Assembly: GCA_001005265.1 (NCBI GenBank)
Contig: CP011392.1
Location: 1,299,902 to 1,363,901, forward strand
Reading direction: 5' to 3'
Length of the DNA: 64,000 nt
Origin: Dehalogenimonas sp. WBC-2
GTDB lineage: Bacteria > Chloroflexota > Dehalococcoidia > Dehalococcoidales > Dehalococcoidaceae
Position numbers and translations under genes: made by a program. How positions within the stretch are numbered: position 1 is the first letter of the stretch; every line of letters starts with the position of its first letter. Below the pieces are notes generated by a model. That model saw only the letters and a program-made list of their open reading frames with translations, did not search any database and had not been told where the DNA came from. Positions 33,551 to 42,596 of this stretch are shown piece by piece.

Positions 33551-34438
33551 ATGACAGCCAGGATAATCAGCGGTACGGAGATCTCACAACAAATCCGGGA
33601 AGAACTTAAAGAGGAAATCATTCATCTCAAAGAGCAGCACGGTGTCGTCCCCGGACTGGCAACGGTAATTATCGGAGATGACCCTGCGTCTCAAACTTAT
33701 GTCGGCTCTAAAATCAAGGCATGCCAGTCACTGGGCATCTTTTCAGCAAACTTTCCACTGCCAAATGAAACCTCAGAAAGCGAACTTCTGGATTTGATAG
33801 CAAAATTGAATCACGACCCGAAGATCAGTGGCATCTTAGTCCAGGTACCGCTCCCCGGTCACATAGATGAAGGCCGCGTAATGATGGCCATAAGTCCCGA
33901 TAAGGACGTGGACGGCTTTCATCCGGTAAGTGTCGGGCGAATGGTCGCCGGACAACCAACCTTCCTGCCGTGCACACCTCACGGAATACAGGAGATTTTG
34001 ACCCGTAGCGGTGTAGAGACTAAAGGTGCGGAAGTCGTAATCGTCGGCCGTTCCAATATTGTCGGCAAACCGGTTGCCAATATCTTGATGCAAAAAGCCC
34101 GCGGTGCCAATGCCACTGTGACAGTATGCCATAGCGCCACCCGCGACATCAGCGCCCACACCCGCCGCGCCGATATCCTGATCGCCGCCATAGGAAAACC
34201 TAAATTCATTACTGCGGACATGGTTAAAGCCGGAGCAACGGTCATTGATGTCGGCACCAATGAAATAGGGAAAACACCGGCAGGTAAACGTATCTTGTGT
34301 GGAGACGTGGATTTTGATAAGGTTAAAGAAGTGGCTGCGGCCATCACCCCGGTTCCGGGCGGAGTCGGCCCGATGACAATCGTAATGCTGATGGCCAATA
34401 CAGTCAAAGCTGCCAAACTGGCTCACCAAATAAACTAA
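33551..34438 (+). CDS. folD: Methylene-THF dehydrogenase / methenyl-THF cyclohydrolase
   Basis: Bifunctional enzyme linking formyl-, methenyl- and methylene-THF. The catalytic Lys/Tyr region is TYVGSKIKACQSLGI (about 51-65), with PLPGHI and DKDVDGFHP next. The Rossmann cofactor loop is VVIVGRSNIVGKP (about 160-172), and TPVPGGVGPMT is near the end. GAGGAG precedes the ATG. Length 295 is normal. No separate fchA is present, consistent with FolD doing both steps. Confidence 0.97.
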   Translation: MTARIISGTEISQQIREELKEEIIHLKEQHGVVPGLATVIIGDDPASQTYVGSKIKACQSLGIFSANFPLPNETSESELLDLIAKLNHDPKISGILVQVPLPGHIDEGRVMMAISPDKDVDGFHPVSVGRMVAGQPTFLPCTPHGIQEILTRSGVETKGAEVVIVGRSNIVGKPVANILMQKARGANATVTVCHSATRDISAHTRRADILIAAIGKPKFITADMVKAGATVIDVGTNEIGKTPAGKRILCGDVDFDKVKEVAAAITPVPGGVGPMTIVMLMANTVKAAKLAHQIN

Positions 34439-34623
34439 ACAAAGCTGTCTATGTTAAAATTAAAGGTCGGTATTACACCAGCCTATTATCGGCTCAAAAG
34501 TGAAGGTTCCAGCCGGGAAGTCGCTTAACTATCTGAAATCCGATAAGCCCTATTAGTGCACTTAAGGTATTGTCTGCGGCAGCGAAAAACATAATAACTG
34601 TGTCGTAAGAATTGGAGAGGCCC

Positions 34624-35559
34624 ATGTCCATTGAAACCCCGCATCTTAATTATAACGGTACCATACGCCCGATCCGTTTGGGCGATGGAGATACGGCTGT
34701 TGATGTGGGTGGCGAAAACAGTTATCCGTTTTACACCTTTGAAGGAAGTATGCCCCATTTGCCCCGTATCGCCATGGAAATATATGATGAGCCGCCCAGC
34801 GATTGGCCGGAAGCCGCTATAGCGCCGTTCGCCGATGTTATTGATAACCCTATAGCCTGGGCCAGGAAATGTATCACCCAGTACGGGGCAGAAATGATCT
34901 GCCTGCAACTTCAAAGCACCGACCCCAATGGTACCAACCGTAGCGCCGATGAAGCGGTGCAGTTGGTAAAACAACTGGTGGCCGCTATTGACGTCCCCCT
35001 CATTGTCTGGGGCACCGCCAATCACGAAAAAGACACCGAAGTATTACGAGCTGTGGCTGAAGCCGTTCAAGACCGGCGCTTGGCGCTTGGGCCGGTTGAA
35101 GAGGGCGATTATAAAAAAATTGGTGCCACTGCGATGGCGTATAACCATATCGTCATTGCATCCAGCCCGATCGATATTAACATGGCAAAGCAGCTGAATA
35201 TTCTCATGTCTAATCTGGGTATCAAAGAAAGCAACCTGATAATGGACCCAACGGTCAGCGCTATAGGTTACGGCATAGAATACGCCTACTCTGTTATGGA
35301 ACGCATCCGCATGGCGGCGCTTACCCAGCAAGATGAAAAATTGCAGTTTCCACTCATCTGCAATATCGCCCGCGAGGTATGGAAATCCAAGGAAGCAAAA
35401 ACCCTGAATACGCCGGAGCTTGGGGACGATGCCAAACGCGGCATTACACTGGAAGCAATGAGCGCAACCTTGCTGCTCCTGGCCGGAGCAGATATCTTGA
35501 TCATGCGTCATCCTGAAGCTATTGAACTGACACGAGAGTTGATATCAGATCTGAATTGA
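34624..35559 (+). CDS. acsD: CODH/ACS corrinoid Fe-S protein, small (delta) subunit
   Basis: A 311-residue TIM-barrel subunit that pairs with AcsC to carry the methyl-cobamide. It begins MSIETPHLNYNGTIRPI and contains YEDEPPSDWP-like EIYDEPPSDWPEAAI, a family hallmark, plus QSTDPNGTNRS and the late ADILIMRHPEAIEL. ATG 34624 is preceded by GGAGAGG; an in-frame TTG at 34612 overlaps that site. The 185-base gap after folD holds nothing recognised. Next comes acsB. Confidence 0.94.
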   Translation: MSIETPHLNYNGTIRPIRLGDGDTAVDVGGENSYPFYTFEGSMPHLPRIAMEIYDEPPSDWPEAAIAPFADVIDNPIAWARKCITQYGAEMICLQLQSTDPNGTNRSADEAVQLVKQLVAAIDVPLIVWGTANHEKDTEVLRAVAEAVQDRRLALGPVEEGDYKKIGATAMAYNHIVIASSPIDINMAKQLNILMSNLGIKESNLIMDPTVSAIGYGIEYAYSVMERIRMAALTQQDEKLQFPLICNIAREVWKSKEAKTLNTPELGDDAKRGITLEAMSATLLLLAGADILIMRHPEAIELTRELISDLN

Positions 35560-35628
35560 TCAAATCTGACAGTTTCGGGCAGTAATTGTCATCAGATATT
35601 ATCGGTCTATAAACGAGGGGAACTACTA

Positions 35629-37833
35629 ATGTCACAGATAATCGCAGCCGCCGCCATCAGGGGAGCCCACCGTATTGTGGCTATGGCAGAGGCCAAATGG
35701 CAGGAGGCACTGAAACGCTGGGGAGGCAACGAACCTGTCGGTTTTCCGAATACCGCCTATTACTTACCAATCATTTATGGTGTCACGGGTCTTAAGGTCG
35801 AACGACTGGATGATATTGCACCGGTGATTGAACGCTGCCGCAAAATGCTACCGCCTCCGATAAATGAAGCCCAGCCCTTACCATCGCTGGCACCGGCACT
35901 TGATGCGGGGATGGCAACTTTATTTGCCGAAGAAATTATTGAAGCCATACGATACCTTGAAACTCCCGATTTCTACACCCGAATGGAAGATACGACGTCT
36001 GAATCTCAATGGCTGGGGGCAGCTGATGACGTTATCCTGCGGAAACGCGGCGTAGAATTTGTCGACGGCAGCGCACCGGGATTTGCCGCCATTTTAGGCG
36101 CTGCCCCGAGTGATGAATGGGCAGCCCGCATTGCTACCGAGTTACAGCAGCGGGACCTATATGTTTTCATGTGCGCAGAAAATGAAGGACAGCGGTTCAG
36201 CCAGCAACTCCATCGCGCGGGAGTCCAGGTGGGTTGGCCTACTCGACTTGTTCCGTTCGGTCCCGATGTTTCGGCAAGCGTCTTTGCTCTTGGTTTCGCA
36301 ACCCGGGTCGCCCTTTCATTTGGCAATGTGGAACCAGGTGATTATCACAAACTTTTTCAATACAGCAAAGACCGCATCCCTGCTTTCATCATAACGCTGG
36401 GCAATGTTAGCGATGAGTGGTATGCAAACGCCGCCGGCGCGCTCAACTTTGGGTTTCCGGTGATTGCCGATACGACTATTCCTGAAATACCGCCGAGCGG
36501 TGTCAGCGCTAACAAACTGGTGGTATCCAACGTACCGCACGACCAGATTGTTGCCCGTGCCGCCGATGTCCGCGGCCTTAAAGTAGTGGTCTCTGAAGTT
36601 CCGGTGCCGGTGGCTTACGGCCCCGCGTTTGAAGGCGAACGGGTGCGTGGTGACGATATCTATCTGGAATGCGGCGGCGGCCGCACCCCCATGGTGGAAT
36701 GGGCTACTTCCAAGGATATGAGCGAAGTTAAAGATGGCCAGGTGAATGTCATCGGGCCTGACATCACTGAAGTTGTTCCCGGCAGCAAACTACCCATGGC
36801 GATAGTTGTCGAGGTGGCAGGACAGCAGTTACATGAAGATTATGAACCTATATTAGAGCGTCAGGTGCACCACCTTATCAATTACGCGCAAGGGGTAATG
36901 CACATCGGCCAACGTGATATAGCCTGGTTGCGCATCAGCAAAAGCGCCGTTGAAAAAGGATTCCGTTTAAAGCACATTGGGAAACTGCTTCACGCCAAAC
37001 TACACCAGGACTTCGGCCGTATTTTTGACAAGATCCAGGTGAAGATTTACACCACAGAGAATGACGTAGTCGCCATCGCGGCCAAAGCAAAAGAAGTCTA
37101 CGCCGTTCGCGACGCCCGGATAGAGGGCATGAAAGATGAGACCACCGATGTTTTCTATTCTTGCCTTTTATGCCAATCATTTGCCCCATCACATGTTTGC
37201 ATCATCAGCCCTGAACGCACCGGCTTATGCGGTTCTTATAACTGGGTAGATTGTAAAGCTTCCTTTGAGATAAACCCCACCGGCCCCAATCAACCGGTAG
37301 CCAAGGGAGAGACCATTGACACCAGGTTGGGCCAATGGAAGGGTGTAAACGAATTCGTTTTCCAGGCCTCGCACGGTAATATCAGCCATTGTAATTTCTA
37401 CAGTATTTTGAGCGACCCGATGACCGCATGCGGCTGTATGGAATGCATCGCTGTTATTTTACCGATGTGCAACGGAGTGATGACGGTCAACCGGGAATAC
37501 TCCGACATGACGCCCAGCGGCATGAAATTCACCACTCTTGCCGGTACCATCGGCGGCGGTGTGACTACACCCGGCTTTGTGGGTCATTCAAAATACAACA
37601 TCGCTCAACGGAAATTCCTGACCGCAGAAGGCGGCATCAAACGTTTGGTATGGATGCCTCGTTCATTGAAAGAAGAAATTGCCGATCGTTTCAATGAGAG
37701 GGCGGCCGAAATCGGTATTCCAGATCTCTTGGAACGTATCGCCGATGAGAGCACCGGCACCACCGAAGAAGAAATACTGGCCTTTCTTGCGGAAAAAAAC
37801 CACCCTGCGCTAACCATGGAACCCTTGATGTAG
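35629..37833 (+). CDS. acsB: Acetyl-CoA synthase (CODH/ACS beta subunit)
   Basis: Forms or cleaves acetyl-CoA at the Ni-Ni-[4Fe-4S] A-cluster. All six A-cluster cysteines are present: C512, C515, C524, C534, C601 and C603. That is a uniform +6 offset from Moorella numbering, so no gaps occur in the active-site region. Length 734 matches bacterial AcsB. GAGGGG precedes the ATG. CO must come from elsewhere or be released, because no acsA/cooS gene is in the window. In Dehalococcoides mccartyi the enzyme is thought to cleave acetyl-CoA to give methyl-THF. Confidence 0.97.
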   Translation: MSQIIAAAAIRGAHRIVAMAEAKWQEALKRWGGNEPVGFPNTAYYLPIIYGVTGLKVERLDDIAPVIERCRKMLPPPINEAQPLPSLAPALDAGMATLFAEEIIEAIRYLETPDFYTRMEDTTSESQWLGAADDVILRKRGVEFVDGSAPGFAAILGAAPSDEWAARIATELQQRDLYVFMCAENEGQRFSQQLHRAGVQVGWPTRLVPFGPDVSASVFALGFATRVALSFGNVEPGDYHKLFQYSKDRIPAFIITLGNVSDEWYANAAGALNFGFPVIADTTIPEIPPSGVSANKLVVSNVPHDQIVARAADVRGLKVVVSEVPVPVAYGPAFEGERVRGDDIYLECGGGRTPMVEWATSKDMSEVKDGQVNVIGPDITEVVPGSKLPMAIVVEVAGQQLHEDYEPILERQVHHLINYAQGVMHIGQRDIAWLRISKSAVEKGFRLKHIGKLLHAKLHQDFGRIFDKIQVKIYTTENDVVAIAAKAKEVYAVRDARIEGMKDETTDVFYSCLLCQSFAPSHVCIISPERTGLCGSYNWVDCKASFEINPTGPNQPVAKGETIDTRLGQWKGVNEFVFQASHGNISHCNFYSILSDPMTACGCMECIAVILPMCNGVMTVNREYSDMTPSGMKFTTLAGTIGGGVTTPGFVGHSKYNIAQRKFLTAEGGIKRLVWMPRSLKEEIADRFNERAAEIGIPDLLERIADESTGTTEEEILAFLAEKNHPALTMEPLM

Positions 37834-37849
37834 ACTAAGGAGACGATAA

Positions 37850-39199
37850 ATGGCTCTTTCCGGAATCGAAATATTCAAATATCTGCCTAAAACCAATTGC
37901 GCCAAGTGCGGTGTCCCGACCTGCCTGGCTTTCGCGATGAGCCTGGCAGCAGGCAAAGCCGAACTGACTGCCTGCCCTTTTATCAGCGAAGAATCCAAGC
38001 TTAAACTGGAAGAGGCGTCAGCACCGCCTATCCGCCCTGTTAGTATTATGACTGGTGGTAAGCCTCTTAAAATCGGCGGTGAAACGGTGATGTTCCGCCA
38101 TGAAAAACGATTTGAGAATTCTCCCGGAATCGCCGTCATCATCAGCGATACCATGAAAGATTCTGAGATTGACCGCCGACTGAAAAGTCTTGAGATATTC
38201 ACCTACACCCGTGTTGGAGCCACCCTTAAACCGGAAATGGTAGCGCTCAAATACGAATCTGGCAATCCGGAGTCTTATGCTGCCCTTGCCTCAAAGTCAA
38301 GGAATCAAACCAACGCCGGAATCATCCTTATGTGCCAGGACGCCGAGGCGCTCAAAGCGGCGGCTGAAGCTTGCGGTGACCGTAAACCGATATTATGCGC
38401 CATCACAGTTTCAAACTTTGACCTGTTGGCCCCGCTGGCAAAGGAATTGACACTGCCTGTCGTCGCCCGTGCCGAAAATATCAGTCAACTGGCCGAACTG
38501 ACCGGGCAATTGACTGCCATGGGCATCAACAATATTATCCTGGACACCGGTGCGCGTAATTTGAAGAATGCGCTGGCAGATCAGATTGCTCTCCGCCGCT
38601 TGGCATTACTCAAAAAGAATAGAGGATTAGGATTCCCGACTATCGTTTTCCCTGCAGAAATGACCGATAATCCCATCAAAGAAGCTCTCTGCGCGGCCGT
38701 ATTGATGGCTAAATACGCAGGTATCATCGTGCTTTCAGATTTCAAGGGGGATACCCTGTTCCCATTGCTGGTAGCCCGCTTGAATCTCTATACAGATCCA
38801 CAACGACCATTGGCTACAGCCGAGGGTATTTACGACATCAACGGACCGGATGAAAATTCACCGGTGGCAATAACCTGCAATTTCTCATTGACCTATTTCC
38901 TGGTCTCAGGTGAGATTGAAAATACCAGGATGCCCGCCCATCTGCTCATCAAGGACACTGAAGGTCTATCAGTGATGACTGCCTGGGCTGCTGGAAAATT
39001 CGGCGCAGATAACATCGGCGGTTTCGTTAAGAAAAGCGGCATTGCCGAACGGGTTAAGCACCGTAAGCTGATAATCCCCGGATATATTGCCCAGGAAAGC
39101 GGAGGCTTGGAGGAAGAGTTGCCGGATTGGGAGATCATGGTCGGCCCCCGAGAAATCGCACACCTGATGCCTTATCTCAAAAACAATTGGGGAGCCTAA
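37850..39199 (+). CDS. acsC: CODH/ACS corrinoid Fe-S protein, large (gamma) subunit
   Basis: The 449-residue partner of AcsD. The N-terminal [4Fe-4S] module has C17, C20, C25 and C42 (LPKTNCAKCGVPTCLAFAM). A TIM barrel follows, and the C-terminal domain (from about 315) binds the cobamide. Its corrinoid is methylated by AcsE and passes the methyl group to AcsB. AAGGAGA lies before the ATG. acsE starts 8 bases after its stop. Confidence 0.95.
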   Translation: MALSGIEIFKYLPKTNCAKCGVPTCLAFAMSLAAGKAELTACPFISEESKLKLEEASAPPIRPVSIMTGGKPLKIGGETVMFRHEKRFENSPGIAVIISDTMKDSEIDRRLKSLEIFTYTRVGATLKPEMVALKYESGNPESYAALASKSRNQTNAGIILMCQDAEALKAAAEACGDRKPILCAITVSNFDLLAPLAKELTLPVVARAENISQLAELTGQLTAMGINNIILDTGARNLKNALADQIALRRLALLKKNRGLGFPTIVFPAEMTDNPIKEALCAAVLMAKYAGIIVLSDFKGDTLFPLLVARLNLYTDPQRPLATAEGIYDINGPDENSPVAITCNFSLTYFLVSGEIENTRMPAHLLIKDTEGLSVMTAWAAGKFGADNIGGFVKKSGIAERVKHRKLIIPGYIAQESGGLEEELPDWEIMVGPREIAHLMPYLKNNWGA

Positions 39200-39207
39200 G
39201 AGAACCT

Positions 39208-40089
39208 ATGGTATTACTGATCGGCGAAAACATTAACGTGATGTCCCGGAGTATCGGAGCGGCGTTCAAGGAGCGCCAATCTGAGCCGGTACGATCCGTT
39301 GCCAAGGAGTTAACTGAGGCCTGCATGGATTACCTGGATCTGAATATCGGCCCAGCCAAAAAACATGGCGCCGAACTGATGCCGTGGCTGGTATCTACCG
39401 TTCAGGAGGTAAGCGACTTGCCTCTGTCTTTGGATACAACAAATATAGCAGCAATAGAGGCTGGGTTGAAGCTGTGCAAGCAGCGGGCCTTAGTTAATTC
39501 AGTCTCATTACAGCCAGAACGCATTGAACAATTACTGCCATTGGTAAAAGAACATAAGGCTGAGATGATCGGATTGTTATGGGGTAGTGACGGCATGCCG
39601 CGAGATGCCAATGAACGCTGTATGCTCACCGTGGACCTGGTATACAAGGCCAATCAGATGGGAATAGCCAACCAGGATATTTGGATAGACCCCATCGCTA
39701 CTCCGGTCAGCGGTGAAATAAGTCAGGTAACCGCCTGCGTTGAATTCATGGCAATGCTGCCGGACATAGCTCCTGGTTGCAAGTCTATTGTCGGACTGTC
39801 TAACGTCTCCAACGGTACCCCACAACATCTGCGCCCAATGCTGAATCGTACCTATCTGATTATGTTAATGCGCTACGGATTGTATGCAGCCATTGTAGAT
39901 GCTTTTGACAAGGAGCTTCAGGAGATTGCGCGCGGCAGAGCTCAGGACATCGTTAATATAGTTCACCGTGCTATGGATGATGAAAACATCAATTTAAACT
40001 CTTTAAACAAGGTGGAACGGAATTATGTCAAGACGGTACGAGTATTAACAGGGCAGGCATTATATTCTGATTCATGGCTCGAAATCTGA
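39208..40089 (+). CDS. acsE: Methyl-THF:corrinoid Fe-S protein methyltransferase
   Basis: Moves methyl groups between methyl-THF and the AcsCD corrinoid. It is a 293-residue TIM barrel starting MVLLIGENINVMSRSIG, with DYLDLNIGPAKKHG and LDTTNIAAIEAGLK as typical pterin-binding motifs. The start is ATG 39208; the frame extends back to 39127 inside acsC but that part is not homologous. With no MetF in sight, this enzyme may run in the direction that makes methyl-THF for methionine synthesis. Confidence 0.94.
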   Translation: MVLLIGENINVMSRSIGAAFKERQSEPVRSVAKELTEACMDYLDLNIGPAKKHGAELMPWLVSTVQEVSDLPLSLDTTNIAAIEAGLKLCKQRALVNSVSLQPERIEQLLPLVKEHKAEMIGLLWGSDGMPRDANERCMLTVDLVYKANQMGIANQDIWIDPIATPVSGEISQVTACVEFMAMLPDIAPGCKSIVGLSNVSNGTPQHLRPMLNRTYLIMLMRYGLYAAIVDAFDKELQEIARGRAQDIVNIVHRAMDDENINLNSLNKVERNYVKTVRVLTGQALYSDSWLEI

Positions 40090-40094
40090 CTTAA

Positions 40095-40763
40095 ATGACT
40101 AGCATTTTACCTTTACCCTCACCGGGCGGCTATGACTTGGCTTACGCCAAATCTTATGAAATAGCTTTTGACCGGTTGGACAGTTCCAATCTAACTAATA
40201 TCTGCCACAGTAGCGGTGCTTACCTCCTTGGTGCCGAATCAATTGGGCTTAAATTTCTGGGATGCCAATACACCATTGATGTTAAACACCGGACTATCAC
40301 ATCAGCAGCAGGTATCTCCCAGATCACCGACAGCTTGATAATGTTACACTACCTAGTCACGGCAAGCGTTGAGACGCCGTCTGTCACTCAATCTGTTACA
40401 TTCAGAGAATTGCCCGGCGGTAAAGCCTATTACCCCACTTTTATTAAACGAGCACTAAGTCCGGTAATAACGCATTTTAATGAGTCATTGGATCAACTGT
40501 CCATCGTTGCCCGGCACCTTGGTGGTGAACTGGTTTCTTTGGGAGATTTGGCAGTTAGTTTTAAAGTATTGCCACAAGTCACTGTGACATGGGTGATTTG
40601 GAAAGGTGACGGGGAATTCCCAACCCAGGGGACGGTTCTCTTTAATAACGGCATCAGCAAGTATCTACCTACAGAAGATATCGCCGTGCTTTGCCAATCT
40701 ATTGCTTTGAAGTTATGCAATATAGACACGGAGAAGACCAGGGGCTATAATCCGGATGGATGA
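40095..40763 (+). CDS. DUF3786 protein in the acs operon
   Basis: A 222-residue protein whose C-terminal half matches DUF3786 (RELPGGKAYYPTFIKR, GGELVSLGDLAVSFKVLP, DGEFPTQGTVLFNNGISKYLP with the shared DGEFP...LFD-like turn). It starts 5 bases after acsE. The family recurs near corrinoid and CODH/ACS genes, but its role is not known to me. Co-location suggests help in corrinoid protein assembly or regulation. Four scattered Cys do not form a clear metal site. Confidence 0.75.
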   Translation: MTSILPLPSPGGYDLAYAKSYEIAFDRLDSSNLTNICHSSGAYLLGAESIGLKFLGCQYTIDVKHRTITSAAGISQITDSLIMLHYLVTASVETPSVTQSVTFRELPGGKAYYPTFIKRALSPVITHFNESLDQLSIVARHLGGELVSLGDLAVSFKVLPQVTVTWVIWKGDGEFPTQGTVLFNNGISKYLPTEDIAVLCQSIALKLCNIDTEKTRGYNPDG

Positions 40764-41439
40764 TGTTATGGTAAGTGAAGAAAAAATCAAAGTATTGCTT
40801 GCGGACGATCATGTGATTGTCCGTGAAGGAACACGTGAGATGGTTCAGCGACAGCCTGACATGCAGGTGGTGGCTGAAGCCAGTGACGGAGTGGAGGCGG
40901 TGGAACTGGCAAAGGTTTACAAACCGGACGTTATCGTTATGGACATATCGATGCCAAATATGAACGGCATTGAAGCGACAAAACAAATTAAAAAAATCCT
41001 CCCAACCACAGCGATACTCGTTCTGACTGCTTATGACTCCGATCAATACATTATGGCGCTATTGGAAGCCGGCGCGGCGGGCTACCTGTTAAAAAATGTT
41101 CGTGGTAATCAACTTATAGAGGCGATACGAGCTGTGTATTCCGGCGAATCAATCCTGCAACCTTCAACAACCAGACGCGTTATTGACCATCTGAAATCCA
41201 AGCCATTACCCACGGATGATAACCCTGCAGCCGCGCTTACCGAACGTGAGATGGAAGTTTTGAAGCTTGCAGCTAAAGGCGTCAGTAACCGGGACATCGC
41301 CGACCGGCTTTTTGTAAGCAGCAGAACGGTACAAACTCACCTTTCAAATATTTTCAAGAAGCTTGAGGTAGCCTCCCGTACCGAAGCTATTCTTTACGGT
41401 CTTAAACGTGGTTGGTTCTATATGGAGGAACTACCCTGA
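40756..41439 (+). CDS. NarL-family response regulator, orphaned by IS
   Basis: A 227-residue regulator. The receiver domain has the acidic pair in LLADDHVIVREG and the phospho-acceptor in VIVMDISMPNMNG. The LuxR helix-turn-helix is LTEREMEVLKLAAKGVSNRDIA with VQTHLSNIF. ATG 40756 overlaps the DUF3786 stop; ATG 40768 is an alternative. It ends EELP with its stop TGA embedded in CTGA, where the kinase gene probably starts. The kinase is broken by an IS, so this regulator may now lack its partner. Confidence 0.93.
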   Translation: MDDVMVSEEKIKVLLADDHVIVREGTREMVQRQPDMQVVAEASDGVEAVELAKVYKPDVIVMDISMPNMNGIEATKQIKKILPTTAILVLTAYDSDQYIMALLEAGAAGYLLKNVRGNQLIEAIRAVYSGESILQPSTTRRVIDHLKSKPLPTDDNPAAALTEREMEVLKLAAKGVSNRDIADRLFVSSRTVQTHLSNIFKKLEVASRTEAILYGLKRGWFYMEELP

Positions 41440-42047
41440 AAGAGACTCCCGGAAAACCAAGGCCTTCACCCCCCACCAAGCTTTGGCGCCGTATACTCAA
41501 GTTATTTACCAACTTCCATATATGGTTGCTTATCATTTTCTTTATCGGCGGTTTTTTTCTCCAATATCCTCAATTCATTCCCTTCATTGATCCCATAAAC
41601 CCAAACAGTTTTTTAGACCTGAGCCGTCATTCTTTCGGGCGATTAATTATGCTGCTGCCAGTAACTTACGCTGCTTTAGTTTTTGGGATCCGTATCGGAT
41701 TATTGGCACTGTTGGCTGCGGTATCAATCATTGTGCCCTATTTGTTTATTACAGAAATCCCTGTAACCAATGATGATATCATCGAAATCATCGGTATTGT
41801 TATTATCGGTCTGGTAGTTAATCTATGGCTGGAAAGTTATGAATCAGATAAGCGTCACCGTCAGATGGCCTATTTGAGACTAGAAAGCGCACAGAGAGAA
41901 CTCCAAAGAATGCAACAAAACCTCAGATTTTATGATACCGTTCCTTTGTAGTTGTTTGCCCCTTCGGAGTATAGTCTACCCTAGCGGTATATGCCGCCAA
42001 TATCCAAGTTCGGCATATCCCGTTAGTATAGCTAGGGGATTGATAAT

Positions 42048-42596
42048 ATGTCCGATACCCAAAACAAAACGAATAAACGTATCTGGGTTAAGCGAATCTG
42101 TGGTGGTGTTATGTCCGTGAGTGCTGCCGGATTTTGGACGGTGCTGCCGGAAACTGGGTGGCTGTCCGAAGATATAGCCCAAGTAGCTGCTAGAATATTT
42201 ATACTATTGATATTTATCGCCGGTTTAATATTAATTTTTAGTAGTTTCAATAAATTGCCCGAACCATCAATTGTATCCCAACAGCCGAAGGAATTATCCC
42301 CCGAAGATAAAATCCAATTGGCAGAACTTTATGCTTCGCTTAGTAGACTTAGTTACGATTTGGGGACAAGTAAATTAGCAACCAAAGAATTACTCCGAAA
42401 GCGTATTAATAACAATACCGATATGATTAGTAAATTAGCCTTACCTAATAAACTAGATACGGCTAGAACTGTGCTCTGTCTTGTGGAAGAATGTCAATCG
42501 TTTTGCGAAACGATGGAAGATTGGCAGCGTGATTTCTGTGTTAGAAAATATAAATGGATAATAGATTATCAACTTAAAAAACTTTTAAAGGGATGA
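42048..42596 (+). CDS. IS passenger: membrane protein of unknown function
   Basis: A 182-residue protein with a hydrophobic region of one or two helices (about 22-35 and 50-68) and a soluble, helical C-terminal half containing three Cys (CLVEECQSFC). A GGGG ribosome site lies before ATG 42048. Its TGA overlaps the transposase ATG (ATGA), so the two are translationally coupled. IS6 elements normally carry only a transposase, so this gene is unusual. Nothing in it identifies a function. Confidence 0.65.
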   Translation: MSDTQNKTNKRIWVKRICGGVMSVSAAGFWTVLPETGWLSEDIAQVAARIFILLIFIAGLILIFSSFNKLPEPSIVSQQPKELSPEDKIQLAELYASLSRLSYDLGTSKLATKELLRKRINNNTDMISKLALPNKLDTARTVLCLVEECQSFCETMEDWQRDFCVRKYKWIIDYQLKKLLKG

